In this document: positions 1 to 8,815 of the stretch, in pieces
Layout: every line of letters starts with the position of its first letter
Numbering within the stretch: the first letter of the stretch is position 1
Source: an uncultured Spirochaetaceae bacterium
GTDB taxonomy: Bacteria > Spirochaetota > Spirochaetia > Sphaerochaetales > Sphaerochaetaceae
DNA: 64,000 nucleotides
Assembly (NCBI GenBank): GCA_944388955.1
Contig: CALXKJ010000004.1
Location: forward strand, 1 to 64,000
Reading direction: 5' to 3'
Made by a program: the position numbers and the translations under genes
Notes under the pieces: generated by a model
Seen by the model: only the letters and a program-made list of their open reading frames with translations
The model's database searches: none
What the model was told of the DNA's origin: nothing

Positions 1-344
1 TCTTCCTCAATGAACCTGCGCGATGAACCAGAGAGAATCAGCACAAGCTTCGTATTCCTGAATACGACATCGACATAGCTTACCCAGTTCAGAGTTATCC
101 AGCATATATAAATTGCGATTGATAGAAACAGCAGACTCAAGGAGCTTCCAGGATATCCAAGCTCTCAGAAGTAGATAAACCTGATTTCAGGCAAATGGCA
201 ACTTCCCGACCAAATCTCGTAAGAAACATTCAAGGTACCCCAGAAGTACAATTAAAAGTAATTATACTACCAATAAAATTTATATAGCATAATCGTACTT
301 TTTTAGCGATTCCTCGTCAAATCCTCGTCAAATACCTATTATTT
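1..344. other. left-edge region without a confident gene
   Basis: No ORF with a convincing start lies here. On the minus strand a frame stays open from about position 164 to the window edge and encodes a hydrophobic stretch followed by a basic segment, like part of a membrane protein. It has no ATG and is cut upstream by a TGA at 165-167. A 10-bp direct repeat (TCCTCGTCAA) sits at about 311-330. It could be the remnant of a membrane protein gene or the tail of a gene beyond the edge. Confidence 0.25.
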
Positions 345-350
345 AAAATT

Positions 351-373
351 AAAACCTTGTCGTTTTGACAAGG
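351..373 (-). terminator. rho-independent terminator of the GMP synthase gene
   Basis: CCTTGTC (355-361) and GACAAGG (367-373) form a 7-bp stem with a 5-nt loop. Read on the minus strand the stem is followed by TTTTAATTTTAAA. It lies about 65 bases past the GMP synthase stop codon. A run of nine or so C residues at 429-437 separates the two. Confidence 0.65.
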
Positions 374-438
374 ATAATTCGTTATAATAAAATAAATTAT
401 TAAATGGTTCTTACGGGAGTATATTACCCCCCCCCTCA

Positions 439-1425
439 CTATTCCCACTCTATAGTTCCGACCGGTTTTGGTGTCATATCATAGCAGACTCTGTTCACAC
501 CTTTGACTTCTTTCAGAATCCTATCTGTTATATGACTCAGAAGCTCAAATGGTATATTCTCGACAGTAGCTGTCATCGCGTCTTTTGTGTTTACTGCGCG
601 GATAATCACAGGATATTCAAATGAGCGCTTTCCATCTCTGATACCTGTCGATCTGAAATCAGGGACAATCGTGAAATATTGCCATACCTTGCCCTGAAGA
701 CCATTCTTAGCGAACTCCTCACGGAGGATTGCATCAGACTCGCGGACACATTCAAGCCTGTCACGTGTTATAGCACCAAGGCATCTAACGCCAAGGCCTG
801 GGCCGGGGAACGGCTGTCTGTAAACCATACCGTCAGGAAGTCCAAGCGCTTTACCTACTACCCTTACCTCGTCTTTGTAGAGGAACTTCAGGGGCTCAAC
901 AAGCTCGAACTTAAGATCATCTGGAAGACCACCGACATTATGATGAGCTTTTACTCCATTACTCTCGAGGATATCAGGATAGATTGTTCCCTGCGCCAGG
1001 AACCCGATTCCATCAAGTTTCCTTGCCTCTTCCTCAAAGACTCTGATGAATTCCGCACCGATTATTTTTCTCTTCTCTTCCGGATCTTCCACTCCCGCAA
1101 GTTTATCAAGGAAGCGGTCAACAGCATCCACATAGACAAGATTGGCATCCATTTCATTTCTGAATACCTGGATTACCTGCTCTGGCTCTCCTTTCCTGAG
1201 AAGCCCATGATTTACATGAACGCAGGCAAGATTCTTACCGATTGCCTTAATAAGAAGAGCTGCAACAACAGATGAATCTACTCCTCCAGAAAGGGCAAGA
1301 AGGACTTTCCCATCTCCTACCTGGCTTCTGATAGCCGCAATCTCCTTAGAGATAAATGCTTCCGCAAGTTCTGCGGTCGTAATCCTTTCCATATCAACCG
1401 GACGTACATTATTATCAAATCCCAT
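439..1425 (-). CDS. guaA: GMP synthase, ATP-pyrophosphatase subunit only
   Basis: Converts XMP to GMP using ATP and ammonia in the last step of guanine nucleotide synthesis. The protein has the PP-loop SGGVDSS near residue 46, the QGTIYPDILES region, and the classic GMP-synthase C-terminus ending KPVGTIEWE. At 328 residues it covers only the ATP-PPase and dimerisation domains. The usual N-terminal glutamine amidotransferase domain of about 200 residues is absent, and no separate glutaminase gene is adjacent. I chose ATG at 1425 because AAGGAG lies 5-6 bases upstream; the longer GTG start at 1431 would overlap that site. The enzyme must either use free ammonia or pair with a glutaminase encoded elsewhere, as in the archaeal two-subunit form. 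Transcribed away from the flavoenzyme gene. Confidence 0.93.
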   Translation of the reverse strand: MGFDNNVRPVDMERITTAELAEAFISKEIAAIRSQVGDGKVLLALSGGVDSSVVAALLIKAIGKNLACVHVNHGLLRKGEPEQVIQVFRNEMDANLVYVDAVDRFLDKLAGVEDPEEKRKIIGAEFIRVFEEEARKLDGIGFLAQGTIYPDILESNGVKAHHNVGGLPDDLKFELVEPLKFLYKDEVRVVGKALGLPDGMVYRQPFPGPGLGVRCLGAITRDRLECVRESDAILREEFAKNGLQGKVWQYFTIVPDFRSTGIRDGKRSFEYPVIIRAVNTKDAMTATVENIPFELLSHITDRILKEVKGVNRVCYDMTPKPVGTIEWE

Positions 1426-1541
1426 ACTCACTCCTTCAAATGGAATACCAAAGGCAATTCTATATTATTTTCCATGTTCCGCAATCGCTTTGGCCGATGA
1501 TAATGATGGAGATTTCCAATAGTGCGTTGTATCATCAGGTT

Positions 1542-3593
1542 ATGGATAACAGACTTTCACCATTATTCACGCCATGGAAAATCGGCAATTGCGAGATAAA
1601 GAACAGGATTGTACTCACCAGCATGGGTGGTACAGATCTCTTCGGATGGATGGAGAAGAACCATTTTGACAAGGATGGGGCCAGATTCATTATGGCAGTG
1701 GCAGAGAACAACGCAGGGCTTGTGCTTCCTGGATGCCAACCTGTGTATAACCCCATGTTCGGTCAATGGCTTCATAAAAACAAGAAGATGTATAAGGACC
1801 TTGCGGCATGGATGCCCGGGTTCCATCAGACAGGGGCAAAGCTCTTTATGCAGCTTACAGCAGGCTTCGGAAGGTCCTTCACGATAAGCAGCATGATGGA
1901 GATGCTTTACACGACACCTGTGATAAGAACACTCTCCAAACCTTTCATGAATCTCGATAAAATCACAGCAACAGCAAGCCCTTCTCCAAACAGATGGTCT
2001 GACAAAGTTCCATCGAGGGCAATGACAAAAGAGGAGATAAATGAATTCATCAATTCATTTGCAGAATGCTCATTGATGCTGCGCGATGCTGGCGTTGATG
2101 GTATTGAGATTCATGCCGTCCATGAAGGTTATCTTCTCGACCAGTTCACACTGCCCTATGTCAACAAGCGGACAGACGAGTATGGCGGATCTATGGAGAA
2201 CCGATACCGCTTCGCAACAGAGATCGTACAGGCAATAAAGAAACGTGCAGGCGATGATTTCCCGGTTTCACTACGTTACAGCGTCGTATCAAAGACAAAA
2301 GGCTTCAGGAAAGGCGCTCTTCCTGGAGAAGAATACCAGGAAGCTGGAAGAGATATGGCGGAATCAGAGAAGGCGGTAAAGCTTCTGCAGGATGCGGGCT
2401 ATGACATGCTCAATTGCGATAACGGCACATATGACGCCTGGTACTGGGCACACCCGCCTATTTACATGCCGGAAAACTGCAATCTCGAGGATGTCGAACA
2501 CATCAGGAATTTTGTTGATATCCCCGTAGTCGCCGCAGGTAGGCTTGACCCATATGCTGCCGCAGATGCAATCAAAGAAGGAAAACTGGACGGAGCAGGA
2601 TTTGCAAGGCAGTTCCTAGCGGATCAGGAATGGGTGACAAAGATGATGAATGGAGAAGAGGCTGACATAAGGCCATGCATACTATGTCACAATGGCTGTT
2701 TTAATATGTGCCATTACAAAGGTGTGCCGAATGATCAGGATCTTTCCGATAGTCTTCATCTTGCTAGATGCGCTGTCAATGCCGAGACTATGCAATGGAA
2801 TAAGCATTACATCAGGAAGACAGCAAAGCCTAAGACTGTCGCGATAATCGGTGGAGGTATCGGTGGCATGGAAACTGCGCGTGTACTTAAGCTCAGGGGC
2901 CACAATCCGGTTATCTACGAAAAGACCGACAAACTTGGAGGAACATTCATTCCGGCAAGTGCGGAATCATACAAAGAAAAGCTCAGGGATCTTCTACAAT
3001 GGTACAGACACCAGATTGAAAAACTGGGTATTGAAGTGAAATTCAACGCAGAAGTAAAGAATCCTTTCTCCATAGACGCTGACGAGATAGTCATAGCAAC
3101 AGGCTCCAAAGCAAGGAAACTTGATATCCCCGGCTTTGATAGAGCTATTGAAGCATGTGAATACCTGACAGGGACACCTGTCGGCAATACAGTCGCAGTC
3201 ATAGGCGGAGGCCTTACAGGCTCTGAGATTGCATATGAGCTTGCTCTTCAGGGAAAGAATGTCAGCATCATAGAAATGAAGAATGATCTCATAGCCCAAA
3301 AGGGAGTGTGTCTCGCAAACAGCTCATACCTGAGAGAATGGTTCGCACTTCATAAGACACCAGTGTATCTCGAAGCTGCTGTCAAGGAAATCAATGATGA
3401 CGGCGTCGTGATAAAACTCAAGGATGGCAATGAAAAGACCATACCGGCTGAAAGCGTGATAAGCAGCGTCGGGTATATACCTGATCCGCTTTCACAACCA
3501 AAGGGGAAAGTTCGTCTCGTTGGAGATTGCCTGAAGGTCGGAAACCTCAGATCGGTTATCTGGCGAGCCTACGAAGTGGCAATGAAAATATGA
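1542..3593 (+). CDS. enoate reductase / old-yellow-enzyme family Fe-S flavoprotein
   Basis: Member of the 2-enoate reductase, 2,4-dienoyl-CoA reductase and BaiCD/BaiH group, which reduces activated C=C bonds with NAD(P)H. The N-terminal half is an FMN-binding TIM barrel: LSPLFTPWKIG start, HAVHEGYLLDQF region with catalytic-type residues, and VDIPVVAAGR. A CxxCx3C cysteine cluster (CILCHNGC) with a further Cys (LARC) is placed to bind a 4Fe-4S centre. Two dinucleotide-binding folds follow (GGGIGGMETA and GGGLTGSEIA). The frame can be extended upstream to 1440, but those 34 residues resemble no family member, so I prefer the ATG at 1542 (683 residues). The substrate cannot be told from sequence. 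Confidence 0.85.
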   Translation: MDNRLSPLFTPWKIGNCEIKNRIVLTSMGGTDLFGWMEKNHFDKDGARFIMAVAENNAGLVLPGCQPVYNPMFGQWLHKNKKMYKDLAAWMPGFHQTGAKLFMQLTAGFGRSFTISSMMEMLYTTPVIRTLSKPFMNLDKITATASPSPNRWSDKVPSRAMTKEEINEFINSFAECSLMLRDAGVDGIEIHAVHEGYLLDQFTLPYVNKRTDEYGGSMENRYRFATEIVQAIKKRAGDDFPVSLRYSVVSKTKGFRKGALPGEEYQEAGRDMAESEKAVKLLQDAGYDMLNCDNGTYDAWYWAHPPIYMPENCNLEDVEHIRNFVDIPVVAAGRLDPYAAADAIKEGKLDGAGFARQFLADQEWVTKMMNGEEADIRPCILCHNGCFNMCHYKGVPNDQDLSDSLHLARCAVNAETMQWNKHYIRKTAKPKTVAIIGGGIGGMETARVLKLRGHNPVIYEKTDKLGGTFIPASAESYKEKLRDLLQWYRHQIEKLGIEVKFNAEVKNPFSIDADEIVIATGSKARKLDIPGFDRAIEACEYLTGTPVGNTVAVIGGGLTGSEIAYELALQGKNVSIIEMKNDLIAQKGVCLANSSYLREWFALHKTPVYLEAAVKEINDDGVVIKLKDGNEKTIPAESVISSVGYIPDPLSQPKGKVRLVGDCLKVGNLRSVIWRAYEVAMKI

Positions 3594-3594
3594 T

Positions 3595-3620
3595 TAAATG
3601 GCCGGGTTTCCGGCCATTTA
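3595..3620. terminator. bidirectional terminator between convergent genes
   Basis: TAAATGGCCGG (3595-3605), loop GTTT, CCGGCCATTTA (3610-3620) is a perfect 11-bp stem with A/T ends on both sides. It sits in the 29-base gap between the enoate-reductase stop and the aconitase X small-subunit stop, so it can serve both strands. Confidence 0.8.
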
Positions 3621-3622
3621 TA

Positions 3623-4072
3623 TCACCTTTCAACAATCACGGAGCCATCATCTTCAACAGTGATTCTATCACCGGTCTGGACGTACTCCAGGAATTCATC
3701 TCCCAGTCCATCGACTGTTGGCATTGAATTATCTGTCCAGACATCAGCGAGAATAGCACCAGCTGCGGCAAGCGAATCTATCTCTTTCGAGAAGAGAAGG
3801 CACGCAGGCTGTCTCGACATTGACGCCGCGCAGTAAAGCACAAGCCCTCCTGTTGTCGAGCCGATAGTCTGAGGCATGCATAATGCTTTGCCAGCCATCG
3901 CCTTCTTATAAAGCTCTGGATTATTCTGATCTGAGCATTTTCCTGTTTTATCGCCGAACATCAACGAGTGCTGATAACTCGCCAGAGTATTGAAGCCTCC
4001 TTTCGAGACAAGAGCCTCTGCACTTGCTTTTCCCTTGACAACCACCCTGCCTTTGAAAACTTTTTTTGTCAT
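3623..4072 (-). CDS. aconitase X small (swivel) subunit
   Basis: DUF126/AcnX swivelling domain of 149 residues. It carries the conserved GSTTGGLVLY segment, whose Ser belongs to the active site in this family, followed by AAGAILADV. It works with the large subunit encoded just upstream; the ATGA overlap (4069-4072) indicates translational coupling. In characterised bacterial AcnX enzymes the pair dehydrates cis-3-hydroxy-L-proline, and in archaea phosphomevalonate. Which substrate applies here is unknown, and no hydroxyproline genes are visible nearby. Confidence 0.85.
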   Translation of the reverse strand: MTKKVFKGRVVVKGKASAEALVSKGGFNTLASYQHSLMFGDKTGKCSDQNNPELYKKAMAGKALCMPQTIGSTTGGLVLYCAASMSRQPACLLFSKEIDSLAAAGAILADVWTDNSMPTVDGLGDEFLEYVQTGDRITVEDDGSVIVER

Positions 4073-5337
4073 CTTGCGCCTCCTGTTATTATCTCCAGAA
4101 GCTCATCTTCCTTGTAGTACTTAGCGGACGTATATGTCCTGAGCTTGTTCGAGCATGTGATTACAGGCATCGAAGCGCACTGAGGATTATTCATATACAT
4201 CAGCGGACAGATATGGCTAAGGATAACACCGGCTGAAATAAGCTTTCGAGCCTTTTCGCTCTTCTTGAATTTCTCCATAACGGCAGGAGCCGCTGTCATC
4301 ACTGTCTTCACAGCAACTTTTCTTCTGCCGTTTGCATTCAGCGCCAACTTTATTCTCTCGCTCCACGATTCAAGCTGAGCATACGAAAGATGCGGACATC
4401 CGATAAATGCAAGCTTCGGTGTTGCATTCCTATCTTTCCATATCACAGGATAGTTCTTCTCAGTGTTCTCCAGTGTTTCGTCATCAATGACAAATACCTT
4501 GTAGTTCTCTCTGAGGAGATTGCGGCCTTCCTTCACAGCTTCGGGTGTAAGACCTTCAATATGATAAAGTCCCACAGCACCATTTGAGGCGGTGGCGGCA
4601 CCGAAATCCTTCAGATAGGCCTTTGCTTCATCATCAAGAGATGAGAAGTATTTATCAAGACCTACCACATAGGGGACCTGCTCCATTACTTTCATGCCAA
4701 TGGCTGAACCGAGAAGCTGTGCCTCTGGCTTCTTCTCTGTTCTTATTTCCACAAGCCAGTCAGCTTTTCTTCCATCATCTGTAAGGAGACCAAAATAAGG
4801 AACACAGCCCACAATAGAGCCGAATAAATCGAGAATACCGCTATTGCGATTGCATCTTGCGCCAAGTACGCTGTTTGCATAGACGACTGCTGAGCTTTCA
4901 GCCCAGGAGAGGATATCACCTTCATTCGGGATATTGCCAACCTCATCCATATAGCATGTGCACGTATAAGCATCATCAGACATAATACCTAGCTTCTTTA
5001 GCTGTTTATCGTAATCATCCTGCTTCGAGTACATGACCTTGAAAAAGATATCCTGAAGAAGATTACGCGGGACACACTTCTCAAGGGGACGTGGGTCAAC
5101 TGAGAATTTCTGCGACGAAACAGCACCACCATCCAGAAGCGTATCCATTAATTCGTAAACAGGCTTCATTACCGATAATCCAAAACTCGTCACAAGATGT
5201 CCGTATTTCCCCGTGATATCCACCATCTTAGGAGCACCGAACGTCTCACCATACATCACAAGAGTCTTCATGACTTTTGCTTTGACATCCCCTTCCTTTC
5301 CATCGAGGATATCCTGCTGTCTCTTAGTAAGTTCCAT
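4069..5337 (-). CDS. aconitase X catalytic subunit
   Basis: DUF521/AcnX large subunit, 422 residues, a dehydratase of the aconitase superfamily that uses an iron-sulfur centre. Visible family features are the N-terminal GKEGDVKAKVMKTLVMYGE segment, a CTC(Y)MDE cysteine cluster near residue 125, SVLGARCNRNSGILD, and the C-terminal HICPLMYMNNP and PVITCSNKLRTY motifs with ligand-type cysteines. First gene of a two-gene operon with the small subunit. Upstream DNA is AT-rich and holds repeated GGTATAT motifs that may control it. Cis-3-hydroxyproline dehydratase is the likeliest bacterial role, by family inference only. Confidence 0.85.
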   Translation of the reverse strand: MELTKRQQDILDGKEGDVKAKVMKTLVMYGETFGAPKMVDITGKYGHLVTSFGLSVMKPVYELMDTLLDGGAVSSQKFSVDPRPLEKCVPRNLLQDIFFKVMYSKQDDYDKQLKKLGIMSDDAYTCTCYMDEVGNIPNEGDILSWAESSAVVYANSVLGARCNRNSGILDLFGSIVGCVPYFGLLTDDGRKADWLVEIRTEKKPEAQLLGSAIGMKVMEQVPYVVGLDKYFSSLDDEAKAYLKDFGAATASNGAVGLYHIEGLTPEAVKEGRNLLRENYKVFVIDDETLENTEKNYPVIWKDRNATPKLAFIGCPHLSYAQLESWSERIKLALNANGRRKVAVKTVMTAAPAVMEKFKKSEKARKLISAGVILSHICPLMYMNNPQCASMPVITCSNKLRTYTSAKYYKEDELLEIITGGAR

Positions 5338-5421
5338 AGCAAACCTCTACCTAGATGATAGCACGTTTCATCCTTCAATCCCTAACTGAAAAATCAACAA
5401 AGGAAGCAATATACACGACAT

Positions 5422-5622
5422 ATATACCCATATGTGGTATATTTCATAATTTAATTCGTTATACTCAAAAGACTAATTCAAAGTACACATACAAAATTTC
5501 CAGAATACTATATATAGGTATATAAAATTTAAGGGATGCCCATTGCCACGTTCCAAGCATATTTACATGAATGTAGATATGGAAGGTAGGCCATAAATAT
5601 TATATCAATCCATTAATATACC
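5422..5622. promoter_or_regulatory. cluster of GGTATAT / ATATACC motifs upstream of aconitase X
   Basis: A perfect inverted repeat ATATACC-N7-GGTATAT spans 5422-5442, about 85 bases before the aconitase X start. Further single copies occur at 5517-5523 (GGTATAT) and 5616-5622 (ATATACC). Four copies in 200 bases suggest binding sites for a regulator of the aconitase X operon. The adjacent LacI gene is unlikely to be that regulator because its probable operator (11026-11045) has a different sequence. No gene lies in 5341-5632. Confidence 0.35.
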
Positions 5623-5632
5623 TATATTGGTA

Positions 5633-6625
5633 CTAAATATCACTTGAATTACTTTCGATTACAGGGATGCTGACAGATGAAGGAGTGCCTTCATCTTTTC
5701 CGGTAAGCATTGATATAAGGTGTCTGGCGGCCATTGCACCAAGCTCAAGACGTCTGTTTTCCCATCGAGTCCAGGTTTTGTGGCTTTCCTGCCAATCATC
5801 CTCGAATATGGCACCCTTTATATCCTTTCCAATAACGTATCCACGCTTTCTGAGAAGAGGCTCAAAGAGATCGGCAAGGAAGAGACGGTCAAATATGACA
5901 CTGCCAGAAGCGATGACAGTATCTATATCATCATCTGATATGCTGTCACCTATAACAACATCGCTCAGCTTCACATTCTCCCGCGTACAATACTCATGAA
6001 GAAAGAGACTTTTATCCCTGGAAGGCTCTGCCAGCGAATGCATTGAGGATACATAGACGATTTCCCTTTTCCCGCTATGGGCGAGAATTGAAGCAATTTT
6101 CTCAACAGACGGTCTGTAATCGAATGTAACGCAATGAACAGGCAAACCATCACCTATACGGCGCCTTCCTACAAATACAAGCGGAAAATCCTGTTTCACC
6201 AGAGATGTGATATGCTCATCATCTCGAGAGACACCTATCATTATGGCACCAGATGCCAGACGTATACGCGATGAACGCGATTTGTCCTTTGCCCAGTTGT
6301 TAAGGATAAGTATGTCATACCCCTCTTTCTCGGCTTCCTGCTGTATACCAGCGAAGAAGAGGTAATACTCGCTTTTCGGATCGAGAGGGAATATATTCTC
6401 ATAAGTAAATACAGCAATGATATGGTTATCATCACCACGCTTGAGATGCTGAGCTGCAGTATTCGGTACATATCCTAGCCGAGAAGCAGTATCAAGGATC
6501 TTCTTCCTGCGTTCATCACTTACCCTGATACTTCGTCCTTCTTTGCCGCTCAGAACCGCGGATGCCGTTGCAACTGAAACACCAGCACCAGCAGCGACAT
6601 CCGAAAGCTTTACCCTCTTACTCAA
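5633..6625 (-). CDS. LacI-family transcriptional regulator
   Basis: 330 residues. The N-terminal HTH matches LacI family (VKLSDVAAGAGVSVATAS, then SGKEG...VSDERRKKI and the hinge region with LGYVPNTAAQHLKRG). A periplasmic-binding-protein-like sensor domain follows. The start is TTG at 6625, which overlaps the stop of the FAD oxidoreductase (TTGAGTAA), so it is the last gene of the sugar operon. The perfect palindrome at 11026-11045, centred on CG like other LacI-family operators, is its likely target and would make the operon autoregulated. The ligand is presumably the transported sugar or a derivative. Confidence 0.9.
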   Translation of the reverse strand: MSKRVKLSDVAAGAGVSVATASAVLSGKEGRSIRVSDERRKKILDTASRLGYVPNTAAQHLKRGDDNHIIAVFTYENIFPLDPKSEYYLFFAGIQQEAEKEGYDILILNNWAKDKSRSSRIRLASGAIMIGVSRDDEHITSLVKQDFPLVFVGRRRIGDGLPVHCVTFDYRPSVEKIASILAHSGKREIVYVSSMHSLAEPSRDKSLFLHEYCTRENVKLSDVVIGDSISDDDIDTVIASGSVIFDRLFLADLFEPLLRKRGYVIGKDIKGAIFEDDWQESHKTWTRWENRRLELGAMAARHLISMLTGKDEGTPSSVSIPVIESNSSDI

Positions 6626-7973
6626 CTACAGCACCATCCTCTCTTAATATCAATCTGAGCTCATCGGTATCAACATCAAGAGGCGAGATCGATTTCTTGG
6701 CCGCAATCGCAGCAGCAGTACCAGCAGCCTGGCCGGTTGCCGTACAGCATGGACTTACCCTGAGGGATGCATGAGCTTCGAATGTGCATGAGATATCACG
6801 GCCTGCCGCCATGATATTGCTCACGGTGCTGTTTATCAGGCAGCGATATGGAATTGAATAATAGCCACCCCATCTAAGGAAAGTCGTCTTTGTTTCTGCG
6901 CCTTCAGAATGTATATCTATAGGATAGCCACAGCATGCTATGCCATCTTTGAATTTAGTCTCTTCAAGAATATCCTCAGCACTTATCGCGTACACACCTG
7001 CCATACGGCCAGAGCTTCTGACACCAATTCGGGGACCTGATGAGACTAAAACGGCATCAGAGAATCCCGGCACGTGTCTTTTCAGGAATCCATACATCTC
7101 CCAGACCTGGCGTCTTCCCTCCATCTCGGCTTTGGAGATATCAAAGGGATTAAGAGGATCGAGTCCAGGGATTCTCGTCATGTTGACAATGACCTCATCG
7201 GGTGTATTTGTCTCAAAGCAAAGGACAATATCCCTGTCTATATCAAGCTCACCCGAGGCAATTCCAGCCTTCATGATATCCTGGAAACCAGAAAACGAGA
7301 GCCTTGAAGCTTTCTTTTCCAGCCCCTTCTCATGTGGAGCAAGAAACGGGAAAAGCTCAACATGCTCTTCCATCGTTTTCCTTATCAGGGATATATCGAC
7401 ACCTGAAAGCCTGAAATTCATTGTCATCGGCTGATTGAAACCATCACCCTTACGTCCAGATATAACGGGAACATTGGCAAGCTTGAGAAGTATCGCATCC
7501 CCTGTCGAGTCGATAAAGACAGAGCCTTTTACGGTAATCATATCGCCCATCGATGTCACTGTCAGAGACTCAGCTTTTCCATTGGAAACAGCACATGAGA
7601 CAATCTTCGCGTGGTAGAGGATATCGGCTCCGCTTTCAGATACCATCAGCTCAAGTTCACGCTTCATCCCCTCTGCATCGAATGGGGTTACTGTATAAGT
7701 ATAGCCTGTGCTATCAACGGTATGCCCCGGGGATAGATTCTTTGCCTTGAGTCTTTCGATAAGCTCTTCTCCAAGCCCTTTGATGACCTGTTTCTCTCCT
7801 GCATGAAAAGTCATCATCGGACCCGTTCCCGAAGAAGTAAGACAGCCGCCAAGGAATCCGGTCTCCTCTACAACAAGGACTCTTGCACCATGTCTGGCCG
7901 CCGCAACGGCTGCAAGCGATCCGGCAATTCCACCGCCGGCAACGATGACATCATATTCAGCATTCTTTTCCAT
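6618..7973 (-). CDS. FAD-dependent oxidoreductase of a sugar operon
   Basis: About 450 residues of the FAD_oxidored type. It has the N-terminal Rossmann motif DVIVAGGGIAGSLAAVAAAR, then GGCLTSSGTGPM, and a C-terminal FAD contact region (MAAGRDISCTFEAHASLRVS, then ATGQAAGTAAA). I use the ATG at 7973: AAGGAG lies 7 bases upstream, whereas the ATG at 7979 has only one base of spacing. Related enzymes occur beside carbohydrate ABC transporters and probably oxidise a sugar or polyol, but the substrate is unknown. It lies 11 bases after the permease gene and overlaps the LacI gene, so it is part of the same operon. Confidence 0.8.
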   Translation of the reverse strand: MEKNAEYDVIVAGGGIAGSLAAVAAARHGARVLVVEETGFLGGCLTSSGTGPMMTFHAGEKQVIKGLGEELIERLKAKNLSPGHTVDSTGYTYTVTPFDAEGMKRELELMVSESGADILYHAKIVSCAVSNGKAESLTVTSMGDMITVKGSVFIDSTGDAILLKLANVPVISGRKGDGFNQPMTMNFRLSGVDISLIRKTMEEHVELFPFLAPHEKGLEKKASRLSFSGFQDIMKAGIASGELDIDRDIVLCFETNTPDEVIVNMTRIPGLDPLNPFDISKAEMEGRRQVWEMYGFLKRHVPGFSDAVLVSSGPRIGVRSSGRMAGVYAISAEDILEETKFKDGIACCGYPIDIHSEGAETKTTFLRWGGYYSIPYRCLINSTVSNIMAAGRDISCTFEAHASLRVSPCCTATGQAAGTAAAIAAKKSISPLDVDTDELRLILREDGAVVE

Positions 7974-7984
7974 CGCCATACTCC

Positions 7985-8815
7985 TTATTTCATACCAGAT
8001 GTGACCATCGCATTGGAAATCTTTGTCTGGAATATCAGGTAGAACGCCATCACTGGAATAACAGAGAGCGTTGTCGCTGCCAGCTGGAGGTTCCACTGCG
8101 GGAGACCATATGTGTCATTGAAATTCGCAAGAGACAGCGGCAGTGTGAACTTGCCGATGCTTGATACGAAAACAAGTGGCTCAAGATACATATTCCATAC
8201 CGAAAGGAATGCAAGGATAGCGGCAGAAGCCAATACAGGTACGGATATAGGCAGCATGATACGGAAAAAGATTCCCGCAGGCTTCAATCCATCAAGTCTG
8301 GCTGCTTCCTCAAGCTCTTTCGGAACAGTTATGAAGTGCTGACGCAGAAGGAATGCAGAGAAAGCACCTTGCGAGCAGAAGACAGGAATGAGGATCAGAG
8401 GCACAAGCGTATCATTTGCTCCGATACTGTTCATCATAAAGTACATAGGTACTATCGTTACTTCTATAGGCATCATCAGTGCTGTCAGAAGAAGCACGAA
8501 GAGAGCTGAGCGTCCTGGGAATCTGAGTCTAGCAAAGGCATAACCCGATAACGCGGAGACAAGCACGTTCCCGCCTGTGCCGAGAAGCGCCACGATAATC
8601 GTGTTCAGATAATGTCTCGCAAATGGCTGGACTCTGAATATCTCTATATAATTCTGCCACATCCATGATTTAGGAAGCAGCGTTGGTTTCCCGAATATCT
8701 CATTGATGGAATTCAGCGAGTTCGTCACCATCCACCAGAAAGGATAAATGAAGACTACAACGATTGCAGCTACGATAACGTAATAGATTGTCTTATTGAG
8801 GATTTTAGTCTTCAT
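7985..8815 (-). CDS. carbohydrate ABC transporter permease, MalG type
   Basis: Inner-membrane permease of the CUT1 family with about six transmembrane segments. The EAA loop is visible as ELEEAARLDGLKPAGIFFRIMLP. The ATG at 8815 is preceded by AAGGAGGG with 9-base spacing, so I prefer it to the in-frame start at 8851. It overlaps the previous permease by 11 bases. No ATPase gene is in the operon, so a shared MsmK/UgpC-type ATPase encoded elsewhere probably energises it. Confidence 0.9.
   Translation of the reverse strand: MKTKILNKTIYYVIVAAIVVVFIYPFWWMVTNSLNSINEIFGKPTLLPKSWMWQNYIEIFRVQPFARHYLNTIIVALLGTGGNVLVSALSGYAFARLRFPGRSALFVLLLTALMMPIEVTIVPMYFMMNSIGANDTLVPLILIPVFCSQGAFSAFLLRQHFITVPKELEEAARLDGLKPAGIFFRIMLPISVPVLASAAILAFLSVWNMYLEPLVFVSSIGKFTLPLSLANFNDTYGLPQWNLQLAATTLSVIPVMAFYLIFQTKISNAMVTSGMK

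Noticed and set aside
8-164. Membrane protein gene at the left edge
   Set aside because: Hydrophobic frame only, with no start and a stop upstream, so it was not called as a gene.
679-1275. 198-codon plus-strand ORF
   Set aside because: It lies entirely opposite the guaA gene and has no recognisable protein features.
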